This document shows positions 54,892 to 64,000 of a stretch of 64,000 bases of DNA, piece by piece; positions within the stretch are counted from its first letter, which is position 1, and the number at the start of each line of letters is the position of its first letter. The notes under the pieces were generated by a model. It was not told the origin of the DNA, searched no databases, and was given only the letters and a program-made list of their open reading frames with translations. The position numbers were made by a program, and so were the translations under genes. The stretch is from Cyanodermella asteris (taxonomy: Eukaryota > Ascomycota > Lecanoromycetes > Ostropales > Stictidaceae). The stretch is taken from assembly GCA_900618795.1 (NCBI GenBank), contig UYJD01000004.1, positions 352,705-416,704 of the forward strand. The letters run 5' to 3'.

Positions 54892-57254
54892 CTATACCTC
54901 GTTTCCGATGCCGGATTCCATACCACCATCAAAGCCGCCCATGTCGAAGTTGAAGTTGTCGAGAGAGTTTCCATTGCCGTCTTCGATGTAGGCGTCAAAG
55001 TTGAATTGGTCCAAGACATCTCCGGCTTCCATTGTAGCAAAGTCGAGGTCGCCGTTGCTGAAATTGATTGCCATATCGCCAGCATCAAGCATGTTATCAA
55101 TCGGCGCTGCAGGCTGACTGGGTTGCTGTGCTGTAGGAGCCGACGAGGCACCGTTGGCTTGGGCATTGGCGTTGCCATTGGGTCCGTTGGCAGAGACCTT
55201 GTTGTTCTTGTCAAAGGCAGCGTTGTTGGCCATGGCGGGAGTGATGGGCGTAGCGGGCTGAGAAGCAGCTGGCGCGTCCGTGTTCTCGGCGGGCGTGGCC
55301 GCAGCGTTGTTCGTCTTCTTCGTCGACGGCTAGATACGTTGTCAGCAAACACATACCCCAACAGCACGATCCTTACATACCTTGCGTTCCTTCTTGGTAT
55401 CCTTCTTCTTGGGATTCGGCTTGTTCGTCGTCTGAGGTGTGCTGGCAGCAGCACTGGGTGCGGGGCTTGGTGCTCGTCCAGTGGCATTCTGGTTCGATGG
55501 CGGGACACCCTGCGGCGGAGGCATGGCGGCGTTCTGCTGTCGAGGCGTTCCGACCTGTCCGTTTGGACCAGGCTGCTGGTTGCCTGCGCCCATTGGTCCT
55601 TGCTGACCAGGCTGGAAACCAGGCTGGCCGGGCATCGGACCACCTTGTTGAGCGTTGCGCATCGCCTGCATCTGCTGAGCATTCATGCCAGCGGCGATGC
55701 CATTTTGGAAACCAGGGTGCGACGAGGGGGGCTGCATTCCGTTGGGGCCGGGACGCATTCCGTTCTCCATGCCCTGAATCTGTGAATAGCCCATGGCAGA
55801 GGGAGAGGCACGGGGACCGCCATCTGGCATGTGTGAGCTCGGGAGACCAGAGTTGGTGATTTGGGACGTACCTCGCTTCATTTGCTCGCTCGGATTCGGT
55901 GATGCGCCCGGTCGACTACCCGAGGGAGACATGTTCGGGGCGAACTGCATCGAGCCCATCTGGCCATTCTGACCCTGAACGCCGTCCTGCTCTTGCTTGG
56001 CCATCTCGAGGCGTTTCCTATTCTGGCGCTCGAGAAGCATCAGCTGCATCTGGTAATCTTGCAGGGCGTGGCCATTCTGCCCGTTGGCGACGGGGCGGTT
56101 CATGTTGTTGCCGTTGTTGTAAAAGTCGCCGCTCCCGCCCTGCATCGCTTGCATGTCCATGCCCGGGTTCATCATGTTGGGGGAGCCTTGGCCGCCCATG
56201 TTTGCACGCTGCGCTGTGTCAACAGCCAGGTTCTGCTTATACAATTGTATGGATTTGTTCTGTACCTGTGGGTTTTGGGCTCCGAAAGTGGTCATCTGGT
56301 GGGTACTCATGCCTGCAGGGTTAATGCCGTTAGCCAACAGCATATTCTGGGCACGTTGCTGGTGCATCACGTTGGGGTCGCCCATTTGCCCCGGCATGCC
56401 ACCACCGTTCATCATGCCCGGGGCAAATGGCTGGCCATCAGTTCGCTGACGCTTCGATGGCGATGGGGCGTTATCGCCGGAAGAAGGAGTGCGAGGCCTA
56501 TTACCGTCGTTGTCCATGGCCGAACTCTCGCGAGCCATGTTGGCCTGCTGCTGGATGATGCGTTGGCGGTTCGCCTGCGCGTTCCTGGGACCGTTCAGTA
56601 AGCATCAATGGTGAGCACAGAAGACGGCCTACATGGGACGGCCCATCATCATTCCTTGCGCGTTGCGTGCCATCATCGGGTCAGCTGGCATCATGCCCTG
56701 GCGCATCATGGTTTGCTGCTGTTGAGTCTGCAAGCGGCTCAGGTTCTAGAGTCACGTCAGCGGCGTCGTTGGTATGTCAAGATGGACGAGGGTCGTACTT
56801 GGGTGTGCGACAGGTATTGGCCGGTGAGGTTCGTCCTGTTCACCCCATTGCTGCTGGTGCTGGCGTGATGAATATCGAAGAATATCGAATACCAGTCGAG
56901 CAGAAAGGCGCTGTTGCTCGTCAAAGCGTAGAGGGGAATTGCGGCCGGAGGCAGATCGTGTGGCCGCTGAGGCTCATTCTCTCCTCTCGAATCATCGCCA
57001 TCTGGGGCCTTGCGCTTGTTGGAGTCGGCGACCTGGACCTCGAGCGCACTGTTCTTCAGCGTGCGAGCAAGATCGAACTCGCCCATTTTGAGGAAATAGT
57101 CGTAGATGGCGGTGTTGAGGCGCGCCTTGTGTTGTGTCTTGTCATCGCCCTGGTCAGCAGGACGTCCCATGGCGCCGTTCATGACCTGCTGCTGCATCAT
57201 GGCAGCGCCAGGCTGGCCGGGTTGCATGCCGTTCAATTGCATGGTGGTGTTCAT
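54892..57254 (-). CDS. SOM1: LisH-domain transcriptional regulator Som1/Flo8
   Basis: Four exons (57254-56799, 56745-56633, 56584-55381, 55329-54892) with introns of 53, 48, 51 nt give 736 residues; all phases agree. The LisH dimerisation motif is at about residues 44-65 (LNTAIYDYFLKMGEFDLART). FDIHHASTSSNGVNRTNLTG then QYLSHTQ is a strongly conserved Som1 block. The middle is rich in Gln, Asn, Met, Gly and Pro, with a basic nuclear-type motif (PSKRQRTDGQ). The C-terminus is acidic and aromatic (NSLDNFNFDMGGFDGGM), like an activation domain. Som1/Flo8 acts downstream of cAMP-PKA with Ldb1 and Stu-type factors to control adhesion, sporulation and virulence. Identification rests on the LisH-Som1 block and overall layout. 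Confidence 0.92.
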
Positions 57255-59703
57255 TGCTCAGCCGGGGAGATTGGGAGGAGGGAAGCAGTCGAAGCCGGCC
57301 GGCGATTACGGCGACAAGTAGCGCGCAGCGGTCGCGGAGGCTGCAAGGCCGCAACGAGCAGGCAGAGGCGACGCTGCGCAGGTGTATCGGCGCAATGCTA
57401 AGAAGACGAAGTCTCAGCAAGGCGGTCGTGTCGGAAAGGCAACGTGCTGGACGGTCGAGTGGGGAGGAGACGCTGCTCAAGCGTGAGTCGAGGTGGACGG
57501 GGAGTGCAGGGGTGGACCGCGGTGCTGAGCCGCTCGGATATGTATGTAGCAATTAGTGAGCCGGGCTAGCAGACGAGAGAAGGGAGGGAGATGCTCCGAC
57601 GAGGGTCGAGGTGAGGTGAGGTTGTGGTGAAGTCGAGTGCAGTTGGGTGTGGTGAGGTGTGGTGTGGCCGGCAGCGCCTGAGGCTTTTGCTTTGACAGCC
57701 CAGGGCGTCGCTAAGGATGAGAAACAGCGAGCGATCGCCACAGAGGCCGCTTTTCACTCGACTGCTGTTCTGCTGCGATCCAGGCTCGGCTGGCTGCTGC
57801 CGCGCTCCCGTCGCCAACGTCCGCTCGGCGCCCGCGCAATGATGGCAATTCTCCGGCGTCTTCGAGGCGAGTCTGGTCTGGAGGCGCGCTGCAAGCACTG
57901 CGTGATGAGGGAAAGAAGAGGTGCACAGGGCGAGCGAGCAAGAGAAGAGAACGAGACGGCGGAGAGCCAAGTCGCGCTTCTGACAGGCAAGCAAGCGCGG
58001 GTCTGCATCCTACCCGCGCTGTTCTGACATGTACCCGCCATGCCCAAGTCCTCTCCCAGCGACAACAATAATCTACCCCTTCAACCGCCGCGACCAGAGG
58101 TCAACCCTGGCTTGGAAAAGGGTCCCCGTCAGCTGCCCAACCTGCTCCACGCCCTCCTCTCTGCCTGATCCCCTTACACCGGCCTCTACTGAAGAACGAC
58201 TCTATCCGCGGCCCGTCCTGCATTCGCCCATGGCGACATTGGGGTGAGGGTGGAGTGACCAGCTCAACACCGACTCCTACACTGACACCGACACCGACAC
58301 CGACAGTGGGTGCTGGGTGCTGCATCGGACCGACTCTGCCATGTGTATATCTCCGTCCCGGCACCCTCAGGGTCCTGGTCGTGCTGATGTACAGTATCAA
58401 CATGACTGTCGAGACGACAATAACCACACCAATTTGGAATGAAACGGCCGAGCCCCGAGCTCCCCGGTGCCATTCATTGGCGAGCCTTCCATCTCATCTA
58501 TACTGCAAGGAGATTTGCATCTGAGTGATTGTCTAGCCTGCTCTGACTGATTCCCGCGCCGTCTTGCTGCTTTGACTGCTTGACAGAGTCGTTCGGTCCC
58601 TGGAGGAGGCGTCGTGCGGTCCATGTTGCTCCTCGACGTTGATCCGCCATGCACCCACACCCAAGGTAGCTCAGGTGGATCGCGTTTCATCAAGCTTATT
58701 GTCCTCCCGACGCGGCGGCCCGCATGCCACTTCAGCTCTCTTTACTGCCGGCTTCGCGCATGCCCAGTTCCCCCAACAGAACAGACAAAAGCCGAGTAGA
58801 ACAGCATCGCGGCATTATCGCGACGGTCAGCGACGATAAGTGGTGAGACACGATAGACAGTGGAGAGACATTGAGGGGCGACCTTCGTCACTGACGCTGC
58901 CCTGAGTGCCGCTATCATTGGGCTTTCCGGGTGGACCCTTGACGCAAACCACGTCTCCGAGGCCACGTGCGCTGCTGGGAACGAGCTCGAAGCGGCCAAA
59001 GCGAGCCTCTGCGGGGCAAAAGAGGTGCCGCACTGCGAGTCTCTTGCTGCCGACTGCGCAAGACTGCGCCGTTTGGAGGTCATGTCGTCTTGCTCCAATA
59101 AGCACCTTGCGAGATGGCACTCACTGTGATTGCGTAGAGACCTCGTTGGAAAACATTCACCATCTGTCATGGTCTGTGTTGATCGCAAGCAATAACATAG
59201 GTGCCTTAGGGTCCAATCTCTGCCAAGATATGACTCGCATTTTGCCAGCTGCTGCACAGCGGCAAGCCACCCCATGCCATACCAACACTTGCTGATCTAC
59301 AGGCACAACATTCATCGCCACCGATCTGCCGACGGCATGTTCATGTTGCTACCTGAACCTCCATACTGCGCAACATCGACAATCTGCCATCTCGACCTTG
59401 GGGGTACTGATTGTCGCTGTGTTTCCTTTGGGCAGCTAACAGCCGCTTTATCATCTCTTCCCCTGATTCGAACAGCCTCGGCTTGGTCTCATCTGTAGTC
59501 AGCATGTCCTTTCGCCAACACCTATTGCTCAGCGTCGTCTTCAGGCTCTTTGGTGGCGAAACATCCGCGGTGGCAAGTCGAGCTAATCCGACAGCACGTC
59601 GCTGGAAAGACTCGGCCGTCAAAGGCTACCAGTCCACGGCGACTAGGCCTGATCTCCCGCGCTCAGGCCCGGCTCCAGTCGAATCATCATTTGAGCTTCT
59701 CAA
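57255..59703. other. SOM1 promoter and upstream region
   Basis: About 2.4 kb without a recognised gene. GGTGAG-type repeats at 57605-57665 and a GACACC hexamer repeat at 58284-58305. Long promoters are usual for morphogenesis regulators. A plus-strand frame near 59500-59900 runs antisense to the last BET3 exon and is not called. Confidence 0.45.
58284..58305. repeat. GACACC hexanucleotide microsatellite
   Basis: Three full GACACC units and a partial fourth, in non-coding sequence upstream of SOM1. Confidence 0.8.
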
Positions 59704-60744
59704 TCAGTCGTCCTCCGGCGGGAGCTCGTCTTCCAGGTATTTGACTAGCGTAACTCGCATCTCTGTCGTTTCGTCGCCACGCAGTACATCGCTGACAAAG
59801 TGTGTCTCCACTTGCATTTGCACCTGGTACGGATCATTAGCCTGCAGCTCCGCTAAACCAACATCTCCACCGGTCGATGGCTTTGTGTCGTCCGAGCTCA
59901 CGAGTTCATGAATGCCCTACAACGGCAAGGACACATTGCGCCATTGACTTGTTCGGGCGATGTGGGACAAGCGTCGTGCCAGTCATGTGGCGTGTCAAAG
60001 CGCTAGACGACAGCAAACGTGTTGAATTGGCAAACATACCATCTCAAGTGACCCTCTTAGCACGCCGCACAACAAATTGCTGAACCACAGCTCGTCTTGT
60101 GCTTTGTTGTCGTCCGGCAGCTCGACAAAATCTGCAAGGGGGTTCTCTTCGAACACCAATGAGAATGCCTTGCCGTCTGCAGACCAGTTCGCCACGACCG
60201 GTGTGATGTTGAGAAAGATCTTAAACCCGACCTGCCAAACATATCAGTCAAACCCTGGGGACTTTATCGTCCAAGTCTCAAAGACCAAGAACCAGGTAGT
60301 CAGATAGTGACGCATGGTAGTGACATGTAGTCGTGACATACTTTCGATATCGTTTCGGCCGTCTCCCGAAAGTTGGTACACCTCTGCGCACTTGACTTGG
60401 CAAAGAAGTCTTCGATAAGACGCATGCCAATGTTGTAGCCCATCTTGTCAAGTTGCTTGTTGACTTCGGCGTAATCTTGGTCGAGGTCGCTGCACAGCTG
60501 GGCAACCATCGTGCCGTACGTGAGTGTCACCAGCTCAGCATTGACCTTGTCGATGCGGCCTCTAAATCAAGTCAGAACATGTGACCGAAGACCTGATACA
60601 CATGGCTTCTTTTCCGATGTGCAGCGCAGACGCTGGTACATGGGTCGCCACTCACTTCCAGGCTCTGCTTGCAGTTAGCTCCAGAAAATGATCATAATCT
60701 GGAAGTACCTACTCCTCGCCGATCTGAGAATACTTGGACGCCAT
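59704..60744 (-). CDS. BET3: TRAPP complex subunit Bet3
   Basis: Core subunit of the TRAPP tethering complex and Rab GTPase exchange factor at the Golgi, 190 residues. Five exons: 60744-60713, 60656-60664 (9 nt), 60561-60342, 60231-60040, 59823-59704. The introns are 48, 94, 110 and 216 nt. The order reads MASKYSQIGEEAWKGRIDKV, ELVTLTYGTMVAQLCSDLDQ, NKQLDKMGYNIGMRLIEDFF, AKSSAQRCTNFRETAETISK, VGFKIFLNITPVVANWSADG, and VQMQVETHFVSDVLRGDETT, which covers the whole family including the conserved Cys in SSAQRCTNF that is S-palmitoylated in known members. Without the 9-nt microexon the conserved EEAWKGRI block is lost. Divergent from the U5 WD40 gene. Confidence 0.96.
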
Positions 60745-61103
60745 CTTGGTGGCTGCACTTTTGCAGATTCAGCGTGCAGCAGCTGGCAACTGTCAAGAGG
60801 CCGATCCAATCTTTGCAAACTATATGCATGTACCACGCGTCTGGGATATCATGAGAGGAGTTGATGATGAATGAGTTCGGAAGAGGAAGCTCAATCCACG
60901 CTTGACGCCTGGCCCGCAGTCTTGGCGCTTCCCGCAGAAACAGCTTTCAAGGATTTGCGGAGCTCGCGGCTATCATTTTGCATCACCAAACCTTGAATTC
61001 ACCTTGAAGCCTACGCCTACGAAGTGCAGCAGACACGACAATTCGGCGCGATATTGGCTACCTCTCTGCCGACAATCAAGCCCTTTCCTCACTCAATCCC
61101 CCA
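60745..61103. promoter_or_regulatory. Bidirectional promoter BET3 / U5-40K
   Basis: Only 359 bp separate the ATGs of two divergent housekeeping genes, so both core promoters must lie here. I see no strong TATA box. Confidence 0.5.
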
Positions 61104-62263
61104 ATGTCAATCGAAAAGCGCTCCGCCAGCAATGCCTTTGGCAGCTCCCAGATGGTCGTGAAGCGCCAAAAGTCCTCATCAGACCTCAATGGCAGCAACG
61201 GCGCCCTCACACAATCCGTAAGTATGCCTTTTCGTCCTACCGACAGCTGCGACATATGGATATAATCGAGCTTTGTGGCTGAACTATATTTCTTCAAGGC
61301 CGTCCGCTGATTTCCCCCTTTCAGGGCACTGGCCGCAGCAGCTCCCTCAGCGCCCCGGTCCTGTCCCTCACGGGCCACGACAGCGAAGTGTTCACCGCCC
61401 GTTTCTCCCCGTCAGGTCAGCAAATCGCCTCCGGCTCCTTCGACCGGAAAATCTTGCTATGGAGGACGTACGGCGATAACGCGAACTACGGAGTTCTTTC
61501 TGGGCACAAGTCTGCGGTACTAGATTTGCATTGGTCGCGTGATGCCCAAAGTCTGTTCTCCGCCTCTGCGGATGCGACGATCGCGTCTTGGGACTTGGAA
61601 ACGGGCTCGAGGATCAGGAGACACGAAGGACACGAGGAAGTGGTCAACGCAATTGATGTCTCGAGACGGGGTGAAGAGGTACTGGTCAGCGCGAGCGACG
61701 ACGGGACCGTGGGGATCTGGGATCGGAGGATGAAGTTCGCAGCGGACATGCTCGAGAGCGATTTTCCCATCACGGCCGTCGCGTGGTCAGAAGCCGGGAA
61801 CGAAGTCTACACGGGCGGAATCGACGAGGTGGTAAAGGTCTGGGACATTCGGAAGAAGGCGGTCAGCTACTCGATGAGAGGGCATGCAGACACGATCACG
61901 AGTCTAAGCCTGTCGCCTGATTCGCAGCATTTGTTGAGTTTTGCATTTGATGGGATGGTCAAGATGTGGGATGTACGGCCCTTTGCGCCAGCGGATCGCT
62001 GTGTCAGGACTTTTGACGGCGCGCAGGTCGGGCTGGATAGGAATCTGATGCGGGCTAGCTGGGGCGCAAAGGGCGAGAGAATCGTTGCGGGGAGTGGGGA
62101 TGGGAGTGTGGTTGTTTGGGAAACGAGGACGGGCAGGCTGTTGGCGAAACTGCCGGGGCACAAGGGGACCGTGAATGATGTGAGATTTGAGCCGACGGGA
62201 GAGCCGATATTGGTTTCTGCGAGTACGGATCGTACGCTTCTATTGGGAGAGATTGGAAGGTGA
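61104..62263 (+). CDS. SNRNP40: U5 snRNP 40-kDa WD40 protein (Spf38/Prp8BP)
   Basis: Nuclear spliceosome component of 350 residues. Exons 61104-61217 and 61325-62263 are joined over a 107-nt intron (GTAAGT donor, CTTTCAG acceptor, phase 0). The N-terminal tail MSIEKRSASNAFGSSQMVVK precedes seven WD repeats: VLSLTGHDSEVFTARFSPSG, VLSGHKSAVLDLHWSRDAQS, IRRHEGHEEVVNAIDVSRRG, FPITAVAWSEAGNEVYTGGI, YSMRGHADTITSLSLSPDSQ, MRASWGAKGERIVAGSGDGS, and LPGHKGTVNDVRFEPTG. GH and WD dipeptides (LWRT, SWDL, IWDR, VWDI, MWDV, VWET) sit at blade ends. Length and order fit the U5-40K family, which contacts Prp8 and Brr2. The generic WD40 fold makes the exact orthology slightly less certain than the fold. Confidence 0.9.
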
Positions 62264-63448
62264 TACTCGATGAGAAGTCGAGAATTCAATTTTATGAGCT
62301 ACGACATTTGACCAACATCCGATATCATCACTCGGATCCACAGAGCGTTCCGGCCTTCAAGGTACTAGTCGTTACCCACCGATATGTCAAGCAAAGCGGG
62401 AGCACGAAATTCGTTGCCGCCCTCAGGTAAGCTACGTTGATAGTACCTCGTTATGCACGACCCCGATTACTGCAGCAGCTACTACAGACACCACACACAG
62501 GACTACTCCCATAGGTGGTGGTTTGAGTGTTTACTTTCGTTGGCACGAAGGCACTCAGACAAACAGGGACAAGTACAGCGGCAGATACTTCTACCTGCCC
62601 GCCTTGCGAGGGCCATCCGTCACCCGACAGCTTCGATTTATCGCAACGACCGCACCATTTCGACTCGATTGAGCTTCCTAGTCACAAGTCAAGGCCGACC
62701 CATCATGAACAGTGAAGACTCTCACCTAAAGCAATCTCACCGAACTGTCGAAGATCGCTTCAAATCCCAGTCTTCTGTCACTCGCGCAAGTGCCGATGTG
62801 TACAAGCGTGAAATCCGTTTTCGCCTTGTACTCCACACCTCCAACAGACACTCCCCCAACGACAAGAGCCCACGCAGGGCTACAGGGCTATAGGGCTCCG
62901 CAGTTTGCAGTTCGTAGAAGTCTCCTATGGATACCGGGCTCGACCCGATGGCCGACATCGCTCGGCGCAATGCGTCTGTTGTGGAGAGGTGGTGATCAAA
63001 AGTCCGTTGATACGGGTACGGCGTTCTGCTTTAGTGTCAAAACATACTCAGGCTTCATAGGATTTCATCAGTCGCATGGTGTGAGCAGCAGGGATACAGT
63101 GGAAACACCGAGAATCAATGTAACCGAACATTACTAGACGGATGCCAAAATGATTCGGCGCGTGCATTGTGTGATGTCGATGGCTTGGTTCTCATTGCGA
63201 TGCTGGAGGGGGTCGCAGATCTCAATATCATAATAGCGGAGCTGTACCTCAGGTATTCAGACTTATGTTCCCTCTTGTGACTAACACATCGTTGCAAGAA
63301 CACGGCCATGAAAATTTGAGACAACAGCGAATCTCCTGAAAGCAATAATTCGAGACATTTTAATTCTTCTCTCTCCGCGGTCAAGGCTATAGTCAATTTA
63401 TGCGTACAGGGTATCATGAGCTCGTCATAAGAAAATCAGCGTTCAACC
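62264..63448. other. Intergenic region between convergent genes
   Basis: 3' flanks of the U5-40K gene and the right-edge gene. Small open frames without motifs. Confidence 0.45.
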
Positions 63449-64000
63449 TCACAACACCCACAGGCTCACCGCCAAGCCTGCAGCCATGGCCACGTAGCCA
63501 CCCCTCTCAACCCTCAACATCGCACTGGCAGCACTGACATCGTCGTCGTCGTCATCGGCCGGTAGCGTACCGTTCAAGATGACCGTATCCGTCCCGTTGA
63601 CAGTTTGAATGGTCGCAATACTGGCGTTCTTGGTATCGTTGAAACCGTTGTCGCCAAAGAATTCGTCAAAGAAAGTGGCATTCTTGTTATCGTCGCAACC
63701 GCAAGTTTGATCGTCGGCGCAGAGGCACTTGACGGGCAAAGTGACAGTAGCGTCTTGCCGGGTCTCAACACGTGTATTTGTTCGGTTGGTGCGGTTGCCG
63801 TGACGGTAGTTGTAGCCCGTGGTCCAAGGATAGATGTAAGGATGCGGCCATAGAAGTGCAGCACCTGCGAAGCCGAAACCTAGGGCTGCTCCACCGACGG
63901 CGAAAGGCAGGATGCCGCCCGGTGAACGTGCGCCGGCGGCATATGAGCTCGTGGAACCGCCGCCGTAGTAGCGTCCGCCACCGTAAGAGGGGGATGAGCG
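63449..64000 (-). CDS. Secreted/GPI-type DUF7732-like protein (partial)
   Basis: The frame is open from the right edge of the window to a stop at 63449 (183 codons shown); the N-terminus lies outside. It begins in a Ser/Gly/Tyr-rich tract (YGGGRYYGGGSTSSYAAGAR), then a hydrophobic segment (GILPFAVGGAALGFGFAGAA) and PHPYIYPWTTGYNYRHGNRT. The hallmark block is VTLPVKCLCADDQTCGCDDN with four cysteines, followed by FFDEFFGDNGFNDTKNASIA and TVNGTDTVILNGTLP. The end, AAGLAVSLWVL, is a short hydrophobic tail that may be a GPI signal. N-glycosylation sequons support passage through the secretory pathway. Function of this fungal family is unknown. Confidence 0.8.
   Translation of the reverse strand, partial: RSSPSYGGGRYYGGGSTSSYAAGARSPGGILPFAVGGAALGFGFAGAALLWPHPYIYPWTTGYNYRHGNRTNRTNTRVETRQDATVTLPVKCLCADDQTCGCDDNKNATFFDEFFGDNGFNDTKNASIATIQTVNGTDTVILNGTLPADDDDDDVSAASAMLRVERGGYVAMAAGLAVSLWVL

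Noticed and set aside
59411-59911. Plus-strand 166-codon frame opposite the last BET3 exon
   Set aside because: Antisense to a well-supported exon; Ser-rich shadow.
1-64000. Secondary-metabolite cluster, CRISPR array, transposon or virus-like element
   Set aside because: No polyketide or peptide synthetase, no spaced direct repeats, no transposase, reverse transcriptase or terminal repeats were seen; transporter, SnoaL-like protein and amidase are not adjacent to a core enzyme.

Overview
The window is nuclear DNA of a filamentous ascomycete (Pezizomycotina). Reasons: compact genes; introns of mostly 46-110 nt with GTAAGT/GTGAGT-type donors and CTAAC/CTGAC-like branch points; a fused three-domain HIS4; a Som1/Flo8 LisH regulator; a Kre9/KNH-like GPI protein; a fungal NCS1 purine-cytosine permease; small cysteine-rich secreted proteins. 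A Dothideomycete is my best guess for the class, but that is inference. No rRNA, tRNA, CRISPR, virus-like or transposon sequence was recognised. Two 25-N assembly gaps lie inside poly-C runs.

Layout, left to right. 1-12 kb: an alpha/beta-hydrolase lipase (minus), a DHA1 drug/polyamine-type MFS exporter, a disordered protein with a textbook PIP box and SQ/TQ cluster, a secreted GH16-like protein with an apparent frameshift, and a two-repeat Myb/SANT-like protein. A previously hidden and apparently decayed coding region follows near 12 kb. 13.8-25 kb: a small secreted protein built of two duplicated cysteine modules, HIS4 with a Gcn4/CpcA-type site, an amidase with clustered GATA sites, and a tail-to-tail pair (F-box-like protein and BTB/T1-like protein) whose stop codons are 7 bp apart. 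25-37 kb: a UPF0390-type small basic protein, a GPI-anchored KNH-like wall protein, a three-dsRBD-like protein with an Arg/Asp/His-rich linker, a knottin-patterned secreted peptide missed by simple ORF calling, a secreted SnoaL-like protein, and two doubtful small ORFs near the first gap.

37-51 kb: an IQGAP-type cytokinesis scaffold, an NCS1 purine-cytosine permease, and two neighbouring genes encoding arrays of Myb/SANT-like repeats (three and five) that end in coiled coils, as the 10-11 kb gene also does. 51-64 kb: a two-helix membrane protein, Som1/Flo8, the TRAPP subunit Bet3 with a 9-nt microexon, the U5 snRNP 40-kDa WD-repeat protein transcribed divergently from Bet3, and a partial secreted DUF7732-like protein running off the right edge.

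Most genes are ordinary housekeeping or transport genes and do not form an obvious biosynthetic cluster. The parts that look least described are the Myb-array/coiled-coil family at three loci, the PIP-box/SQ-cluster protein, the SR-like triple dsRBD protein, and the two small cysteine-rich secreted proteins. Gene models with introns were built by hand from splice signals and reading-frame continuity, and lengths were checked to be multiples of three.
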